From CALIKW01 sp038998005 (GTDB lineage Archaea > Aenigmatarchaeota > Aenigmatarchaeia > CG10238-14 > SCSR01), in NCBI GenBank assembly GCA_038998005.1, contig JAVZIY010000014.1:1-12352 (forward strand): a DNA stretch of 12,352 nucleotides, written 5' to 3'. Position 1 is the first letter of the stretch. Each line of letters starts with the position of its first letter. Positions 12,191 through 12,352 of this stretch are shown piece by piece. The notes beneath the pieces are model-generated. The model was not told where the DNA came from. It saw only the letters and a list, made by a program, of their open reading frames with translations, and searched no databases. Made by a program: the position numbers and the translations under genes.

Positions 12191-12352
12191 TCATTTCCAG
12201 TAGTTTTTAATTATTTCTTCTACTTCACTTAAGCAAAAAATTACTCTTTTTGAAGGTATGTTAACACAATTCACATTTATGGTTAGTCCAGGAGATATAC
12301 CTACTTCATATTTCTTATGAAGCGCATCTAACTCTCCATGCATTCTTCCCAT
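12191..12352 (-). CDS. C-terminal end of an unrecognised protein (enters from right edge)
   Basis: On the minus strand an open frame runs from the window edge to TGA at 12191-12193, giving 53 residues. The first codon in view is ATG, but being exactly at the edge it is probably internal. The residues have good coding character: GRMHGELDALHKKYEVGISP, then LTINVNCVNIPSKRVIFCL and EVEEIIKNYWK. The repeated pattern of hydrophobic strands and a terminal helix suggests a folded domain, but I do not recognise the family. It converges on the winged-helix gene with 23 bases between stops. Confidence 0.55.
   Translation of the reverse strand: MGRMHGELDALHKKYEVGISPGLTINVNCVNIPSKRVIFCLSEVEEIIKNYWK

Noticed and set aside
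1..12352. CRISPR array, insertion sequence, tRNA or rRNA genes
   Set aside because: No regularly spaced repeats, terminal inverted repeats with transposase, or T-loop/rRNA signatures were seen on either strand.

Overview
The window looks like part of a compact, AT-rich archaeal genome. The evidence is family content rather than any single marker. It holds an archaeal Ogg2-type 8-oxoguanine glycosylase ending in lysine, a METTL5-like RNA methylase, an archaeal (CDKAL1-type) tRNA methylthiotransferase, a stand-alone TRAM protein, a split Sun-family m5C methylase plus PUA-like protein, and a free-standing LigD-type 3'-phosphoesterase. Many genes have a TATA-like box about 25 bases before the start codon and almost no leader, which also fits archaea. 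Small proteins, overlapping genes and a decayed NAD-salvage gene suggest a reduced genome such as a DPANN lineage, but that placement is inference. I see no tRNA, rRNA, CRISPR array, insertion sequence or phage gene. No stretch over 300 bases lacks a gene or pseudogene; the longest intergenic gap is 7869-8015.

Layout. 1-1385, minus strand: the N-terminal part of an MFS transporter running off the left edge, a SpeD-family pyruvoyl decarboxylase with an unusual active-site loop, and a single-domain 3'-phosphoesterase. 1412-2283, plus strand: a small CxxC protein of unknown function translationally coupled to Ogg2. 2284-5715, minus strand: a run of genes with radical SAM protein (COG2100-like) overlapping a METTL5-like methylase, then a two-helix membrane protein with a bacterial PH domain, then the tRNA methylthiotransferase. 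5750-6189, plus strand: a nicotinamidase (pncA) pseudogene with a deleted middle, an in-frame stop and a frameshift. 6202-7553, plus strand: Sun-family m5C methylase and an overlapping PUA-like RNA-binding protein. 7578-7868, minus strand: TRAM protein with a strong Shine-Dalgarno and a roughly 85-base leader. 8016-8579, plus strand: a four-helix membrane protein of unknown function.

8566-11650, minus strand: the most coherent unit, four tightly packed genes trxB-trxA-gdhA-nadK. Together they can make NADP from NAD (NadK), reduce it (glutamate dehydrogenase) and spend NADPH on protein disulfide reduction (thioredoxin reductase and thioredoxin). 11700-12167, plus strand: a membrane-anchored winged-helix protein divergent from trxB. 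12191-12352, minus strand: the C-terminal end of an unrecognised gene entering from the right.

Themes: RNA modification and RNA binding (six or seven genes), DNA end and base repair (two genes back to back), and NADP-dependent redox. No single gene is a clear new defence or mobile system. The best candidates for something undescribed are the NADP(H) operon, the SpeD variant, the COG2100/METTL5 pair and the CxxC protein paired with Ogg2.
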